From positions 46,217,715-46,281,714 of the forward strand of contig CM070635.1 of NCBI GenBank assembly GCA_036346255.1: DNA of 64,000 bases. The letters run 5' to 3'. Shown here piece after piece: positions 13,479 to 25,929 of the stretch. The position numbers and the translations under genes are program-made. Under the pieces are notes generated by a model. It did not search any database and was not told the DNA's origin. It saw nothing but the letters and a program-made list of their open reading frames with translations. Within the stretch, counting starts at the first letter, position 1, and every line of letters starts with the position of its first letter. This DNA is from Ampelocalamus luodianensis. Taxonomy: Eukaryota > Streptophyta > Magnoliopsida > Poales > Poaceae.

Positions 13479-13989
13479 GTTGGAACTGACGACAACCTTT
13501 TACGCGACAGAATAATTACAGCAAACACACAAGAGATATTAGAACTTGTTTACAAGGTTTGACAAAACCTACATCCCTAGAAGTCGAATCACGGTGACTC
13601 CGTCCATACGAGGAGTTCCTTTCTTTTCTTCTAATTAGGGTCACAAGAGGTCGGTATATATTTATACCCTAATTACATGTTCAATTCGGACTCATAGTCA
13701 GTACCGCAGGGGGGCTTCACCCCTGCACCCCAATTCACAATATTTTGTAACCCCACGCAACCGTATCTTCCCTATTGTGCTGTGTCTGGAAAGCGTACGT
13801 TACGCTCCCGCTTTCTGGACACATCTTATTTTCTTTCACTTTATTATATATGAGCCATACACAATAAATCTCTACTTTAGCGAATACACCACCTTGAAGA
13901 AACACACACACAAGAAAAACGTTTTAACACTTCTCGCACATCCGCGGGCTGGGGGTTACCTCCTTACTCAGCAACTTGTGACTCCCAAC
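13479..13989 (-). repeat. 3' LTR of the decayed copia element
   Basis: A 511 bp LTR with inverted TGTTGG/CCAACA ends. The partner is at 16657 onward and differs at many sites, mostly transitions, as expected of old methylated plant repeats. Confidence 0.85.
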
Positions 13990-14031
13990 AAATCGAGACA
14001 ATATTCTTTTTTTTTGTGGTGACGAACTTGG

Positions 14032-16441
14032 TTAACATATCCGCATATTATCATTAATGTGCACCTTCATCAAATCAAACTCTTCAGAATTGATCGACCC
14101 CCTTATCTTGTTATACATTGCATGAATATGCTTTGTCCTGTCATGATATACTTGATTCTTGGCCAAATAAATTACACCTTGACTATCACAATGCACCTTA
14201 ACTCCACCTTGCTCAACACCTGGTTCATTCACTAACCATGCAAGCTATAACGTTTCCTTTGCAATTTTAGCCACAGTCATGTACTTTGCCTCAATTGTAG
14301 ACAAATGCAATAATAGATTGAATTGATGACTTCCAACATATAGGCTCTTCACTTAGAGTAAAAACATACCCTGTAGTAGACCTCATATTATCCAAATCAC
14401 CGGCATAATCCGAATCCACATATCCAATAACCAAATGATTACCTTGTTGTATACAAAAATAATACCATGACTTGTTGTACCTTTCAAGCACCTAAATATC
14501 CACTTAACTGTCTCACAGTGTCGATTTTCTGGTTTTACTATAAACTTGTTGACTTGACTAACAATATGCGTCAAATTAGACCTTGTACAAACCATAGTAT
14601 ACATTAAACAACCAACTTCACTAGCATATGGAACATTTGCCATCTCTTCAAATTCATTGTGTGATTTAGAACAAAATTCAGAAGAAAGTTTAAATTGTTA
14701 TGCCAATTGAGTACTTACTGGTTTGACCTCGCTCATATCAAATTACTCTAAGACTTTTTCAACATACTTCTGCTGAGACAACCACAGTTTCCTCGAGCTT
14801 CTATCCCTATGTATTTTCATGCCCAAAATTTTCTTTGTTGCCCCTAAGTATTTCTTATCAAATTCCTAACTTAGTAAACCTTTCAAACTAATCACATCAT
14901 ACATGTGCTTTGCAGCAATTAGCACATCATCCACATATAGTAGCAGAAAAATAAATGAACCATCATCAAGGCGTCGAAAATAAACACAATAGTTGTACTT
15001 ACATCGACTGTAGCCAATCCGCAACATGTAGGAGTCAAAACATTTGTACTATTGTCTTGGAAACAGTTTCAATACATACAATGACTTCTTTAACTTGCAT
15101 ATCATGTGCTGATTTTCCAGTTCAGTGAACCCTTCTAGCTGCTCCGTGTAGATTTACTGATCAAGATCACCACGCAAAAACATCATTTTCACATCCATCT
15201 GTTCCAAGTGCAAATCCCAATTGGCTACCAATGCAAGAACTATCGTGATAGAAGTATGCCACACAACCGGGGAGAATACCTCATCATAATTAATCCCCTT
15301 CTTTTGTGAATACCGTTTTGCAACTAATCGAACCTTGAAAGGAAATACTAAGATGGCCTAACCGCATTTGGCAAAGTTTTGCCATATTATTATGTGACTC
15401 CCACTGAACCGACTCTGCTTACAACAGTGCTCCTTAGCAATATGTAAATATTTATAGCTATCCTCCTACCCTTCATCACAGTCAATGCACCTTTACAATT
15501 TTTCATGGTTTCCTTATCGTTATCGGTTTTTATGTAATACAACTATTATGTAAGGAGCCTAGAGAGATCAGATTTTTTTCAACCTTGGTATGTACCTAAC
15601 ATCACACATTATTCTAACAATACCATCGTACATCTTAATTTCAACTTCACCTATCCCGACAAATACTATGACATGTATCATCACCAAAGTAAACAAAACC
15701 GAAGTTACTTGACCTGTATGAAGTGAATCACTCACTGTTAGGTGTGATGTGATATGAGCACCTTGAATCAAGAATTCATGCATCTATCATCTGACTGTTT
15801 GAAACTGAGAGAATATCTGCAACGCTGCTATTCGAATCATTTTTCCTAACCACGTTGACAGCCTTCTCATCACGCTTCCCACCATTCTATTCTTTCAATT
15901 TTGGACAATGCCTCTTCTTGTGCTTCATCTCCTTGTACTTGTAGCACTCGATATTATTTTGTTCCTTGACTTTGGTCTGAATTTACGCCTTCTAGATCTC
16001 TTATTGTCTTGTTTTATTCCACGATCACACTTCGTATACAAACTAGTACCTTGGGAGCTCTCCCTTTTGTTCAGCTTCTGTTGATTATGCGCTAACAGGG
16101 CCGCAATAATCTCATCAATCTTGATAGTATTTTTTCCGTATGTCAGAGTGGTGACCAAGTGTTCATATAAAGGTGTCAATGAACACAACAGAATAATCGC
16201 TTTGTTTTCATTTGCGATGTTCACCTCTAAACGTCCTAGATCAGTGATCACCTAATTGAAGATGTTCACATGCTGTGCAAAGATCAGAACCCTCCAACAT
16301 CTTCAGCCCGTACAATCTCTGCTTCAGATACAGCTTGTTCGTTAGGGATTTGGACATAAACTGAGTCTGCAGCTTATCCCAGATTCTTTTCGGTGAGGTT
16401 ATATCCATCACATGATACATGATCTGATCCGAAAGACACAA
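14032..16441 (-). pseudogene. copia gag-pol remnants, integrase region missing
   Basis: On the minus strand, 16441-15925 encodes broken gag pieces (RIWDKLQTQFMSKSLTNKLYLK, then LTPLYEHLVTTLTYGK in another segment). A protease/pre-integrase remnant (VRYIPRLKK) lies at 15783-15568. Then come reverse transcriptase traces (about 15500-14700) and RNase H pieces (GYVDSDYAGDLDNMRSTTGY at about 14430, then KVHCDSQGVIYLAKNQVYHD near 14200). The integrase catalytic core is absent between protease and reverse transcriptase. Multiple frameshifts and stops show the element cannot act on its own. Confidence 0.8.
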
Positions 16442-16656
16442 CCGTATGATTGCGGCTGCCTACTCCTTCAACTCATCTCATTCATCATCATCCATCGTCC
16501 TCGGCGTCGCTTCGTGCAGCCCTTTGGAACAACCCTGCTGCGCCAACAGATCATTCATCATCGTCTGTCACAACCCGAAGTTACCAGTCCCGTTGAACTT
16601 CATCACTTTGAATCTAGCATCTGGCGTTGCCTTCTCAACCTTGCTTTGATACCAAT

Positions 16657-17250
16657 TGTTGGAACCAACAACAACCATTTGTGCGAGAGAACAATAACAA
16701 CAAGCACACAAGAGACACGATAACTTGTTTACGAGGCTCAGCAAAGCTTACGTTCTTGAGAGTCGAATCACGACGACCCTGTCTGTACGAAGAGTTTCTT
16801 TTTTTTTCTTCTGATTAGGGTTACAATAGGTCGACGGTATATATTTATACCCGGTTACATGTTCAACTTGGACTCATAGTCCGTATTGCGGGGGCTTCGC
16901 CTCGGCACTCCTAACTCACAATGTTTCGTAACCTCATGCAACTGTGTCTCCTCTATAGGGATGTGTTTGGAAAACATACACTGCGTAGTGGCGGAGCTAG
17001 AAATTTTTTGATGGGGTGCACGCTTTACACAAGTCTAAAGTATTATACAATAATCCTCATTTAGTTTCAATGGAACAAACAATTTAACCCTAATACCTAT
17101 ATAGTTTCTGCATGTTTTTGATTTTTTTAGATGTGGCAGTGTATACAGACACTACCCCTACCTCTGCCCCTGGTTACGCTCCTGCTTTCCGGACACATAT
17201 CCTTCCTTTTACCTTGTTATATACAAACCATACACACCATACACTAACGC
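16657..17250 (-). repeat. 5' LTR of the copia element, interrupted and truncated
   Basis: Matches the left LTR from 16657 to 16985, then resumes at 17173 with GTTACGCTCCTGC and fades near 17250. The final 150 or so bases of the LTR are lost. Confidence 0.8.
16986..17172. mobile_element. 187 bp mini inverted-repeat element nested in the LTR
   Basis: Comparison with the other LTR defines the insert directly. Its left end TAGTGGCGGAGCTAG and right end CTACCTCTGCCCCTG are degenerate inverted copies of each other. The sequence AGTGGCGGAGC is a common end of small non-autonomous plant transposons. A hAT-type origin is a guess from the end sequence. Confidence 0.6.
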
Positions 17251-17905
17251 AGATGATCCAAATCCGAACTAGCTATCCCATGCCGTCACACCTGACATCT
17301 CTGTTTCTCCCTCCCTCTCGTATGCAGACGACTTTTATTACGTGGTACAGTTGACCTGAGTAGTAGTAACTAGTAGTAGGTATGTAGCCACTTGCTCCAG
17401 AATGTTTACATATTGAGTGGGTGCCACTGCTCCTAACATTCTTGTCCAAGAATCTTCTTACTTTTTTTTGGGTGAATTCTACGGTGGAGAAAGGAAGAAA
17501 AACCAAACTCTAGAGAAGCTGAAGGTCAGAGATAGTATGCTACTACCACTCCATTAAGCACTGTATAATAGAAATTCTTGTGTGGTACTACTACTTGCCC
17601 ATACATGCCTAACTCCCCCTGAATTTGTACTAAGGTTCTAGACACCTCGGCATGTAATCACGGCTATGAGATTCCATCGCAATGGCCGCGGAATCAATCG
17701 AGCTCACGCTACCGGCACAGCCGCACAGGGTCACGAGGTAGGTAGGTAATGAGATGAATGCCGGTGTTAATGCCCCTTTGCCTACTTATCTGTCCATGCT
17801 GCAGTGTATGCCTGCTGACTTGGAGCATGATTTGATGTACTCTCTGTCTCTTGTAGGATACCTGGAGCATGAAATGGTACCATTCCAATTTCCCCATTCT
17901 CCCCT
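17251..17905. other. Intergenic, no gene recognised
   Basis: No coding, RNA or transposon structure that I can support. Confidence 0.4.
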
Positions 17906-18250
17906 GAATTGAGGGTATTTTGGGCCCTCTCTTCATCTGAAATTCCAAATCTAGCTTCTCTATCCTTAAATTTCACTTCTAACCCTTTTCTCCGTAGCTG
18001 CTACGCCCAAGGGCTGCAGTTGCCGCGTGCTGCGCCCGAGGGCCGCAACATGACTATTTTCTTGCTCGGAGGAGGGCTATTTTCAGATGAAGACAACAAC
18101 ACTACTTGACGTGCTGCTGTGTAGCATGCGACAACTGTAGCTCTCAGACACAGCAGTTACGAAGAAGGAGGTTAAAAGTGGAATTTAAGAGATATAAATT
18201 AGAATTGGAATTTCGGATAAGTAAGGAGCAAAAATGCCCTCATTTCGAAG
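17906..18250. repeat. Foldback (inverted-repeat) element
   Basis: The segment 17906-17985 pairs with the reverse complement of 18170-18250 over about 80 bp with some mismatches (for example CTGAAATTCCAA against TTGGAATTTCGG). The 184 bp loop is GC-rich. No clear target duplication was found. It resembles a miniature inverted-repeat transposon or foldback element. Confidence 0.65.
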
Positions 18251-19429
18251 TGATTCCTTCAGAAGGACAGGATCGGACATCGGAGTAATGCTACGAGAGA
18301 ATCGGCGAGACAGGACAAGCGTAACCTGGCGACTGACTTGCATCTTGTCAGGTGACTTCCCCCCCTCCTGGCGCGGCTTAAAGATTTTGCAGTGCCAGAG
18401 ATTTAAATCGCTCCTGCCGCGTTAATGGCGCCACCAAAGACCAATTGCATGCATAATACCACAGGATGCTAACACAGCTACAGGAAAAAGAAAGAAAAGC
18501 TATGCAGTGAAGCAGTAAGTGGTGATAATGCTGGAAGCATGGCATCATGGCCAGGGTCGAGGAGTTTTTAGCTGATTTGGCCGCTCCTGATTGTTTTAGC
18601 GAAACTAGCTCTCGGTCGATCGAAATAGTAAAATTAACATCACGGCTGGAGCGCGGTGTCATCACGTGACACATGCATTTGGTTTATACTGTTAAATCAG
18701 TTTGGTTTATTCGTTCAAAAAATTATTTCAGTTTTTAAGAGGGGACCACCGAATCAGCCAAATTAAAATAAGAAACAAAACCTAATTACTTCGGTTCAGT
18801 TAATTCGGTATTTCGGTTTACCGAATTATAGCAAACAACAACAGGCCAAACAAGAAATAGGGACATCAGTAAAGATCCAATCAACACTCTAATTGAAATT
18901 ACAGTGCCAAATAACACATAAGCACAACGCATAGCAAATAAACAGAGGACAGCGCAGGACATAGCAGATTAAACAACAAAGGAATAAATGAACATGACCA
19001 AATCACCACTTCACAACCAGGCGATCACTGACTTGAGATGTGAGCGTGACCAGACCGCGTGAATCGATGCTAGCGGCTTTGGCTTAGCTTGGCGATGCTT
19101 GCAACTTCCTTCTAGACTAAAATTTAAGAGGTGCCAATGAGATGTTCTCGCTTGTCTACGCTATCATCTGCCTACCCGATTGCGTGTTGCCAGTCTGCTC
19201 GATTATCGACGTTGTCTACCCACCCTACCAGCTGCCACACAGGCTTGTGCTACCTAGTTGCCGCTGCACCTCATGTCTGCGCGAGGCGCTCAGCACACCT
19301 AAACCCACTCTGCATGCCAGCCACGACAATAGTTGTTAGAGTTCGCCATGATAGGAAGAGACAGAACCAGGCCTGATGCTGGGTGGGCTGAGGCACCAGA
19401 CCGGCCCAATCACCCCGTGCATTAGTCCA
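18251..19429. other. Intergenic, no gene recognised
   Basis: Mixed sequence, including an AT-rich part near 18680-18840. Short open frames on both strands look random. Confidence 0.4.
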
Positions 19430-19915
19430 AGTAGAGCCCAAGTCCATCAAATCCGGTAATCCCTCCCGATCCCGGCCTCCCTTCAGCCTCAACCCTCAGC
19501 TCCCGCAAAACCCCCGACCGCTCCTGCCGCCGCCGCCCGACGCCTCGAGCCCCCGACCGCCCGGCTCTGCCCTCCCCCTCCTCCCTCCGGCCTCCTCCTT
19601 CCGCTGGGACCGCCCCCGCGCTCCGCCCGCTGCCTCCTCCCTCCGCTCGCCGCCCGACGCCCCGACCGCCCGGCTCCTCCCTCCGGCCCCCGCGCTCCGC
19701 CCTGCTCCGCCCGCCGCCTCCTCCCGGCTCCCTCCGTCCGCCGTCCGCCGCTCCGAGGCGAGGCCCCAGTCCCCGACCGGCAAGGCGACCGCCCTGCTCC
19801 GCCCTCTGGAGTCTGGTCCCCGCGCTCCACCCGGCCTCCTCCCTCCGCCGGTCCTCCCGACCGCCTCCGGCCTCCTCTGGTCCTCCCTCCGGGCTCCGGC
19901 CTCGTCCCTTCGCAG
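19430..19915. repeat. CT/GC-rich low-complexity block
   Basis: Almost pure CTCC/CCGCC-type sequence on the plus strand. It opens three long overlapping arginine/glycine-rich frames on the minus strand through lack of stops. It may be the 5' leader of a degenerate gene or transposon: it ends at CGCAGGTATGAATT, a possible splice donor. Confidence 0.6.
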
Positions 19916-21085
19916 GTATGAATTTATTAAGCAAAACATGAGATAGTTCATAGTCATAGATGATGAGCCTGAATTAGTACACAATGAGCTTGTGGACAAA
20001 GTTTACACTGTGATTTGGGAAGTTTTGTTCATGAATCATGAGATAGTTCATAGATGGACAAAGTTTTGTTCATGAGATAGTTCATGAGCCAGCAAGTTAC
20101 CAGTGGACTAGGTACACCAACACAGTAACACAAACAAGAAATCATGAAGTGTTCATATTGTGGTTGCAAGTTTTGCATTAAGAAAAAGTATTTCGATCAT
20201 AACCCAAAACCTATGCCTATTAAAGGATGTTTGGTAAAACAACTCAAAGAAATGTTAGTGAGCTTGAAGAACTGTGACCGTACTTGCTAGGATTTCGGCA
20301 ATTTCCAAATTTCAATAACTAATTAGAATGGTATATTGTTATTTGCTAGGATTTCGACTAGTGAGACTTCTAGCCTGTCATGAGTTAGCACCCCCTTGCT
20401 TCATTTCTGGGTCTGCCACTGATGTGGGATTGGGGAATTGGTTAGGGATTGGAGTGAGACTCAATGTTTGATGGAAAAAGAGAGTAGAGTCAGAGTGAGA
20501 TAGATGGATTTGATAGGCTTAGCCAATTGGCCCAGGACAACAACGACGAGCATTTGACTTGGCGCAACCTACACAAGAGAATTCTGACCCAAATTATTTC
20601 CTCGTTCTTATTCTACTCTAGAGCAGCTAGGTTTCAAGATATGCCGCCCGATAGACGGTGGTGCTAGGGGGTACCCATGGCTCGGTCGGCCATAGGGGGT
20701 GCCCTGCCTCCTTAGCACCCCCCCACTTGGGTCCGCCACTGGATCCAGGCCATGGGTATTGTTCCCGATCTGGAGTAGCATGCGGTTTAAGAATACGGGA
20801 AGTTAACCCCGGCCTCAGACATTGGAGCGAACGCAGCGGAGAGGCTGGCTAGCAGAGGACTCGCCGGCCGGCTGTGCGGGCTGGCTAGGGTTGGCCGGGT
20901 GAAGAGGACCCATCCCGTGCGAGGCGCGAGCTCCCACAGGCCACAGTCCCATCCACGTCTACTCTCACTCTCACTCCCAGCTCACCGTCGTTTGTCCGCA
21001 CCTCCGTGGTGGCCCAAAAGATGAGTACCCATATTAGTTTGGGCCAAAAGACAAGCCCACGAGCAGCAAGTTGCAACCTAGGCAC
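19916..21085. other. Intergenic with possible transposon ends
   Basis: The phrase CATGAGATAGTTCATAG recurs in variants near 19937, 20037 and 20073. GGTCTGCCACTG (about 20384) and GGTCCGCCACTG (about 20730) resemble the right ends of CAGTGGCGGA-type elements, but I could not find matching left ends. No gene is supported. Confidence 0.4.
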
Positions 21086-22183
21086 AGTTCTCTTCGTTCT
21101 TGTCCGATCTAACGCAACGCACACATCGATCAGCGGCTGCCTCTTGCCTCCCATGCCCTAGACGCACGCACGCAGGGCCCTTCCTCTCTCCCGGTGCTGT
21201 CGCGGTGTCACCACCTCTCCTATCCTCACTCCCGTGGTCCCACCGCCCGCCGCTCCTCACTTTGGTGCCACCGCCCTCACTCCGTGCTGTGCTACCAAGG
21301 TCTGTAAATTACTGTTCTGTCCATATCTCGATATCTATAGGCTATGAAGTGTACTAAATATAGTTTATTACAATCCCTTATCAGTCGCTGGGGTTTCTGT
21401 TAGATGGAAAGATATATGCGATGGTTTGATGGAGAGACATTGTTACATCAGTTACCATGTACTTTTGCTTTGATTTTACCCATTTTACCGATAATCTTAG
21501 TCTATCATAAATTGGCATCAGGCGTACTCCATTTCTCCACCCTCTAACCAAGGGCCGTCCTCGACGGCGACTTTCTTGGTGGCCTCATGCCGCCATCAAG
21601 GGGGCAGCAGTGAACTAAACTAGAGGCTTTTCAGTTCTCTTCGTTCTTGTCCGATCTAACGCAACGCATGCATCGATCAGCGGCTTCCTCTTGCCTCCCA
21701 TGCCCTAGACGCACGCACGCAGGGGCAGGGCCCTCCCTCCCTCCCTCCCGGTGCTGTCGTGGTGTCGCCACCTCTCCTACCCTCACTCCCGTGGTCCCAC
21801 CGCCCACCAATCCTCACTCTGGTGCCACCGCCGCCCCTCATTCCGTGCTGTGCTATCAAGGTCTGTAAATTACTGTTCTGCCCATATCTCGATATCTATA
21901 GGCTATCAAGTGTACTAAATATAGTTTATTACAATCCCTTATCAGTCGCTGGGATTTTCGTTAGATGGAAAGATATATGCGATGGTTTGATGGAGAGACA
22001 TTGTTACATCAGTTATCATGTACTTTTGCTTTGATTTTACCCATTTTAGCGATAATCTTAGTCTATCATAAATTGGCATCAGGTGTACTCCATTTCTCCA
22101 CCCGCTAACCAAGGGCCGTCCTCGACGGTGACTTCCTTGGTGACATCGCGCCGCCACCAAGGGGGCAGCAGTGAACTAAACTA
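21086..22183 (+). repeat. 547 bp-period tandem duplication of the uL18 leader region
   Basis: Copy 1 (21086-21622) and copy 2 (21633-22183) are nearly identical along their whole length, differing by small insertions and about a dozen substitutions. Each has a CT-rich leader, the motif GACGCACGCACGCAGGG, a potential donor CAAG|GTCTGTAAAT (about 21300 and 21861), and a final TGAACTAAACTA. The second copy ends 230 bp before the uL18 start codon, so the duplicated unit probably contains promoter and/or first non-coding exon. Confidence 0.88.
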
Positions 22184-22413
22184 CAAATATTTTAGCTCTG
22201 CAGAAGTGCGGCTTCAAATTCTTGTCTTGTTTTCCTAGATCGATGCAGTAGGACTTTGCATTTCATGCCCTACCTTAAATTTGTTAGTTCATGTCTTCAT
22301 GATGACCCCATTGAATTGATTGTTTCGTACAGATCCATCATCTCGAGGCAAGGGGACATACACCTTATTCCTGTTCTGATTTTGTTGAGTTTTGTCAGTG
22401 GTTTGGGTAAACG

Positions 22414-23811
22414 ATGCTGAAGAACATCTTGAACCAGACATGGAGGAGAGGGGCGCATGTGCTACAGGATGGAAATCCAGCTGCAGCACTCTATGCTTGC
22501 CAGAGTCGATTTCACAGCGGGCAGGTACCTAATGCTCATTCTCTGACTGCTATCCCTCAATACTTAAGTTAACCCTTGAGAGTGATTTGCTGTTGCAATG
22601 CTTTAGTATGGAGTGAACGAACCTTCACTTTTGTTAGGATAAGCAAGTCCAAACGATTAATGAATGAATTGTGCGAAGATGCAAATGCCGATGGAGAAGT
22701 AGTTTCGTTGTACTATTCATTTTTGAGGATGAAAGGTCCTGATCTTATATCCTTCAGTTAGTGCTAATGGTTGTTTTTTGTCCCCTCCCGGTCTGGACTA
22801 CGGAGAAAGTGTGTGGAGCATTGTGGTTTCTATAATCCCAGTAGTGTTGCTCTTCATGGTTGGATTTGAAAAATGAGATACCGATGACATATACATCTCT
22901 CCTGGCTCAAATGGCAATGTAACCATCTCCACTTTGAGATAGCCAATAAGAGTTTGGCTGGCAAGTGCTGCTTCCAAGAACTAAGCTAAATCCTTACTGC
23001 CATAGTTGATGATAGGTAGATGAAAATAGATACAGCCTGTGGGGTAATAAATGCTTATGAGAACCAAAATAAGCCTTTTGTAGTCCTATGGGCGTGCAAT
23101 ACTGAAATTCATATTGCAACACTTGCAGTGAATTCATATTTTTAAAGTTTCTTCTGTTAATCTAATAAAACTTTTTCAGTCATTTTGCAATCATGTATAG
23201 GTCCTGCATGTATACAAGTTAAATAATGAACTGAACAATTCATTTACCTAAGATGCAATGGAGCCCACAATTAAATTATCTAGATACAGTTACCCAGAAG
23301 AGTGATGACAATGGCGATTGTGTGTCTTTTAATTTTTAATTATGCATTTCCTTTCCAGATCTTAAGCTCTTCCAGGAGCTTCTTTGGTGTGGAGGACTTT
23401 GTGGACGAAGACAACAGCAGACCATACACATACAAGAAGGAGAAGAGATCAAAGAACCCACACAAGCACATTTCTTTCAAGCAGCGCACCATCGCATATA
23501 TGGAGCCCTTCACACTGGACGTCTTCATTTCCAAGCGCTTTGTCTCGGCATCCCTCACTCACCGCACGACGTGCAGGCAGGTCGCGGTTGCTGGGACCAA
23601 CTCAAAAGACATAAAAGAAGTCCTCAAGTCGAGGTCCGACATACCGGCCTGCCTGGCCGTGGGCCGTTTCCTGGCAGAGAGGGCGAAGGAGGCTGATGTC
23701 TACACCTGTACGTACACGCCGAGGGAACGGGACAAGTTCGAGGGGAAGATAAGGGCGGTGGTTCAGTCGCTGATCGACAACGGCATCAATGTGAAAACTT
23801 ACCTTGATTGA
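22414..23811 (+). CDS. Organellar-type ribosomal protein uL18 (L18p/L5e family)
   Basis: Two exons, 22414-22524 and 23359-23811, joined in phase 0 across an 834 bp intron, give 187 residues. Exon 1 encodes MLKNILNQTWRRGAH..., a basic, acid-poor start typical of a mitochondrial targeting peptide. Exon 2 carries the conserved part: FFGVEDFVDEDNSRPYTY, then LDVFISKRFVSASLTHR, AVAGTNSKDIK, SDIPACLAVGRFLAERAKE and a final NGINVKTYLD. This matches the plant L18p/L5e family (Arabidopsis At1g08845 type). The family binds 5S rRNA in the large subunit; the mitochondrial location is inferred from the N-terminus. The donor is GGGCAG|GTACCT and the acceptor TTTCCAG|ATC. The 92 extra codons that would extend exon 2 upstream in frame are intron. 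Confidence 0.92.
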
Positions 23812-24616
23812 TTTTGCTCTGTATGACGTTTTTTTTACGCGTGCAAAAGAGTGTTACCCATTGCAATGCGTTCTATAATAATCATTATCATCCTGTGACT
23901 CCTGTCATGGTATACGTTTGTGTTAGTGCCTGCCTTCAGTTATGTGTTTCTTGTGCTGTGATTGACCAGCAGTTGGGATAGCATGCTGATATAACTATGG
24001 AGTGGAGACCCCGTGAGAGTCGAGAAGGATTGGGCTCAGATGAGAGTAATTGTTGATATTGAACCTGCAGTACACATTTTTAATTTTTTTTTTCCTACAG
24101 GGCAGGCAGGGTGCCGTGAACCTGATCCAAATGGTGAGTCACAGAGTCAGCCTTGAAAAGGAGAAAAATGGCGACCCATAGAACAACAGCGAATCAATGG
24201 ATAGTCGGGTTGGGCAGAACCCCCTGCAGTTGAACGATGGATGGGCTTGTATGAACCGTGGGCATTTTGGCGTGCGGCACGTTGTAGCAGCCGTGCAACT
24301 CTTTTTGCACGGCATGATGCATATGGCTGGACCAACCTGTGGACGCATGGCGGGGTAGGGAAGCCCACAATTCGCCTCGCCGCCGGCGGCACCAGCGACA
24401 GAAACGGGGCCTCGGCACGGTCACACCAGGCGTGCGCACTAGCGATCGGGCTGGGCTTTCTTTCCCGTTGTCGGGCCAGCCGCGCGCTAACACCGCGGTC
24501 GCTGGTCGTGCCGTAACTCCGCGGCGGCCGGACCCACCAACCTGGCCGGGTCGTGCCGTCCGGTTGTCCCTAGACGGCGGTGGATTGGCTCGGCTGCCCG
24601 GCCTATGGTTGCATTA
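23812..24616. other. 3' flank of uL18 and intergenic sequence
   Basis: The first 100-200 bases probably hold the 3' UTR. The GC-rich part (24240-24600) opens frames on both strands without recognisable domains. Confidence 0.4.
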
Positions 24617-24970
24617 CGGGGCTGTCTGGATTGCTATGCTTGCAAACCAAATTAAATATAAGTAACGACAATAAAAATCGGGAAATTAGCTGTTGTTTGA
24701 TTTGATATACCAAATATCGGTAACGCCAACGAAAATTAGTTGCTGTTTGATTTGTTATCAAAATTTGGTAATAACTATAAAAATTTGTTAACGACAATGA
24801 AATCTAATATCATATGTGAGCAATCCGAAAACGAGAAAATAGCTCACCAAAATTTGACTCAACCACAATCCAAAAATCGTTTCTTTTATCAATATTTGGT
24901 TTTGCCAAAATTCTGGATACACCAAAAATTTGGCTGGCTCATTTTGGTCGTCACCCACGGAGTAGCTTCT
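24617..24970. repeat. Dispersed TTTGGTAA-rich repeat, copy 1 (MITE-like)
   Basis: Begins GGGGCTGTCTGGATTG and ends GGAGTAGCTTCTTAG. The interior repeats variants of ATTTGGTAAY and ACAATGAAATCTAAT. A shorter copy with the same start, interior phrases and end lies at 34071-34260. CTGTTTGG-type starts are typical of small grass MITEs. Confidence 0.6.
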
Positions 24971-25889
24971 TAGACGTCTCATCAGGAAAACGTTGCTACA
25001 CCTCTTCTTTTTCCTCAGAGCCACTCGTACGTACAGTACACGGTAGCTTTCTTTTATACCGTGGAAAATTCCGGCACCGACACATCAGCGAGTGCCATAC
25101 CGATCGCAAGGCGAAGTCCTCGATCCGCATGTAGCCAAGGTTAGGTTTGGGACGAAACCTAGCCAGTGTAACGACTAATAACGCATCGGTCCTGGTCAGG
25201 CACACGCGACGCCGGTCTCGACACCTGTCCGCACTTGATCCAATCCCCTCCTGCTGCCTGCGCCACTTTTCACCCCATCGGCACGCCGACGAGGGCAACT
25301 TATGCTGTCCCGTCCCAATCCCATGGCAGGCGGTGCTCATCGATTGCTCTTTCCCTTCACGGCAGCACAGGCACAGCAGCAGCCAATAAAAGAAGCGAAT
25401 GGGCGCAGCAAGCAGTGCTCTTTCTTGCCCCCTTTATACCCATCACGCAAGCAATATGGCATCAATCATTCTCTTCACTCTGCTAAACTCACGCAACTCC
25501 CGTGTGCGGCCGCGTAGAGATTGTTTGGTTGGACCTAAATCTTTACTCATCCATATGGATGAGCCAGAATTTTAGGTTAAATTTCAGATCTATCTATATA
25601 TGTTCGAGTTGAGAATGAATTTTCCAAATAAGACTCAAGAGATGGCGCCCTTCCCTCCCTCCATCGGTCCACGCATCACAGTACATGCGACACATCCATA
25701 CCTCACCATCAAATGCCATCGCCATTTCTTCAATTCCCACTTTCCTTGAACTGCCGGCCGGTTGATTGCACCCTCTCCGGCCGGAACGGCCTGCGAGAGA
25801 AGAAAAATCTTTTGTCTTGACCGTCACAATCCCCCCTATCGACCGAGAAATATATATGCGTTTCGATGGTCACGATTAAGGAGTTTGAG

Positions 25890-25891
<2 letters not shown>
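24971..25891. other. Intergenic, no gene recognised
   Basis: No supported feature. Open frames are short and overlap. Confidence 0.4.

Positions 25892-25925
<34 letters not shown>
25892..25925. repeat. (TA)17 microsatellite
   Basis: Seventeen uninterrupted TA units. Confidence 0.97.

Positions 25926-25929
<4 letters not shown>

Larger units (their letters stand above)
13479..17250 (-). mobile_element. Decayed Ty1/copia retrotransposon
   Basis: The left LTR, 13479-13989, has TGTTGG...CCAACA ends. A second LTR begins at 16657 with TGTTGG and matches the first throughout, but it is interrupted at 16986 and loses its outer end near 17250. A primer binding site complementary to initiator Met-tRNA (TTGGTATCAAAGC on the minus strand) lies at about 16643-16656, just inside the right LTR, so the element reads right to left. 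The interior is about 2.67 kb, short for copia, and has many stops. No target duplication can be checked because the right end is missing. Confidence 0.88.

Noticed and set aside
19422..19999. Three long overlapping minus-strand open frames rich in Arg and Gly
   Set aside because: They come from a CT/GC-rich low-complexity block lacking stop codons. All frames are open at once and none has a domain.
20380..20745. Two GGTCYGCCACTG ends of CAGTGGCGGA-type transposons
   Set aside because: Matching left ends and target duplications were not found, so element borders cannot be given.
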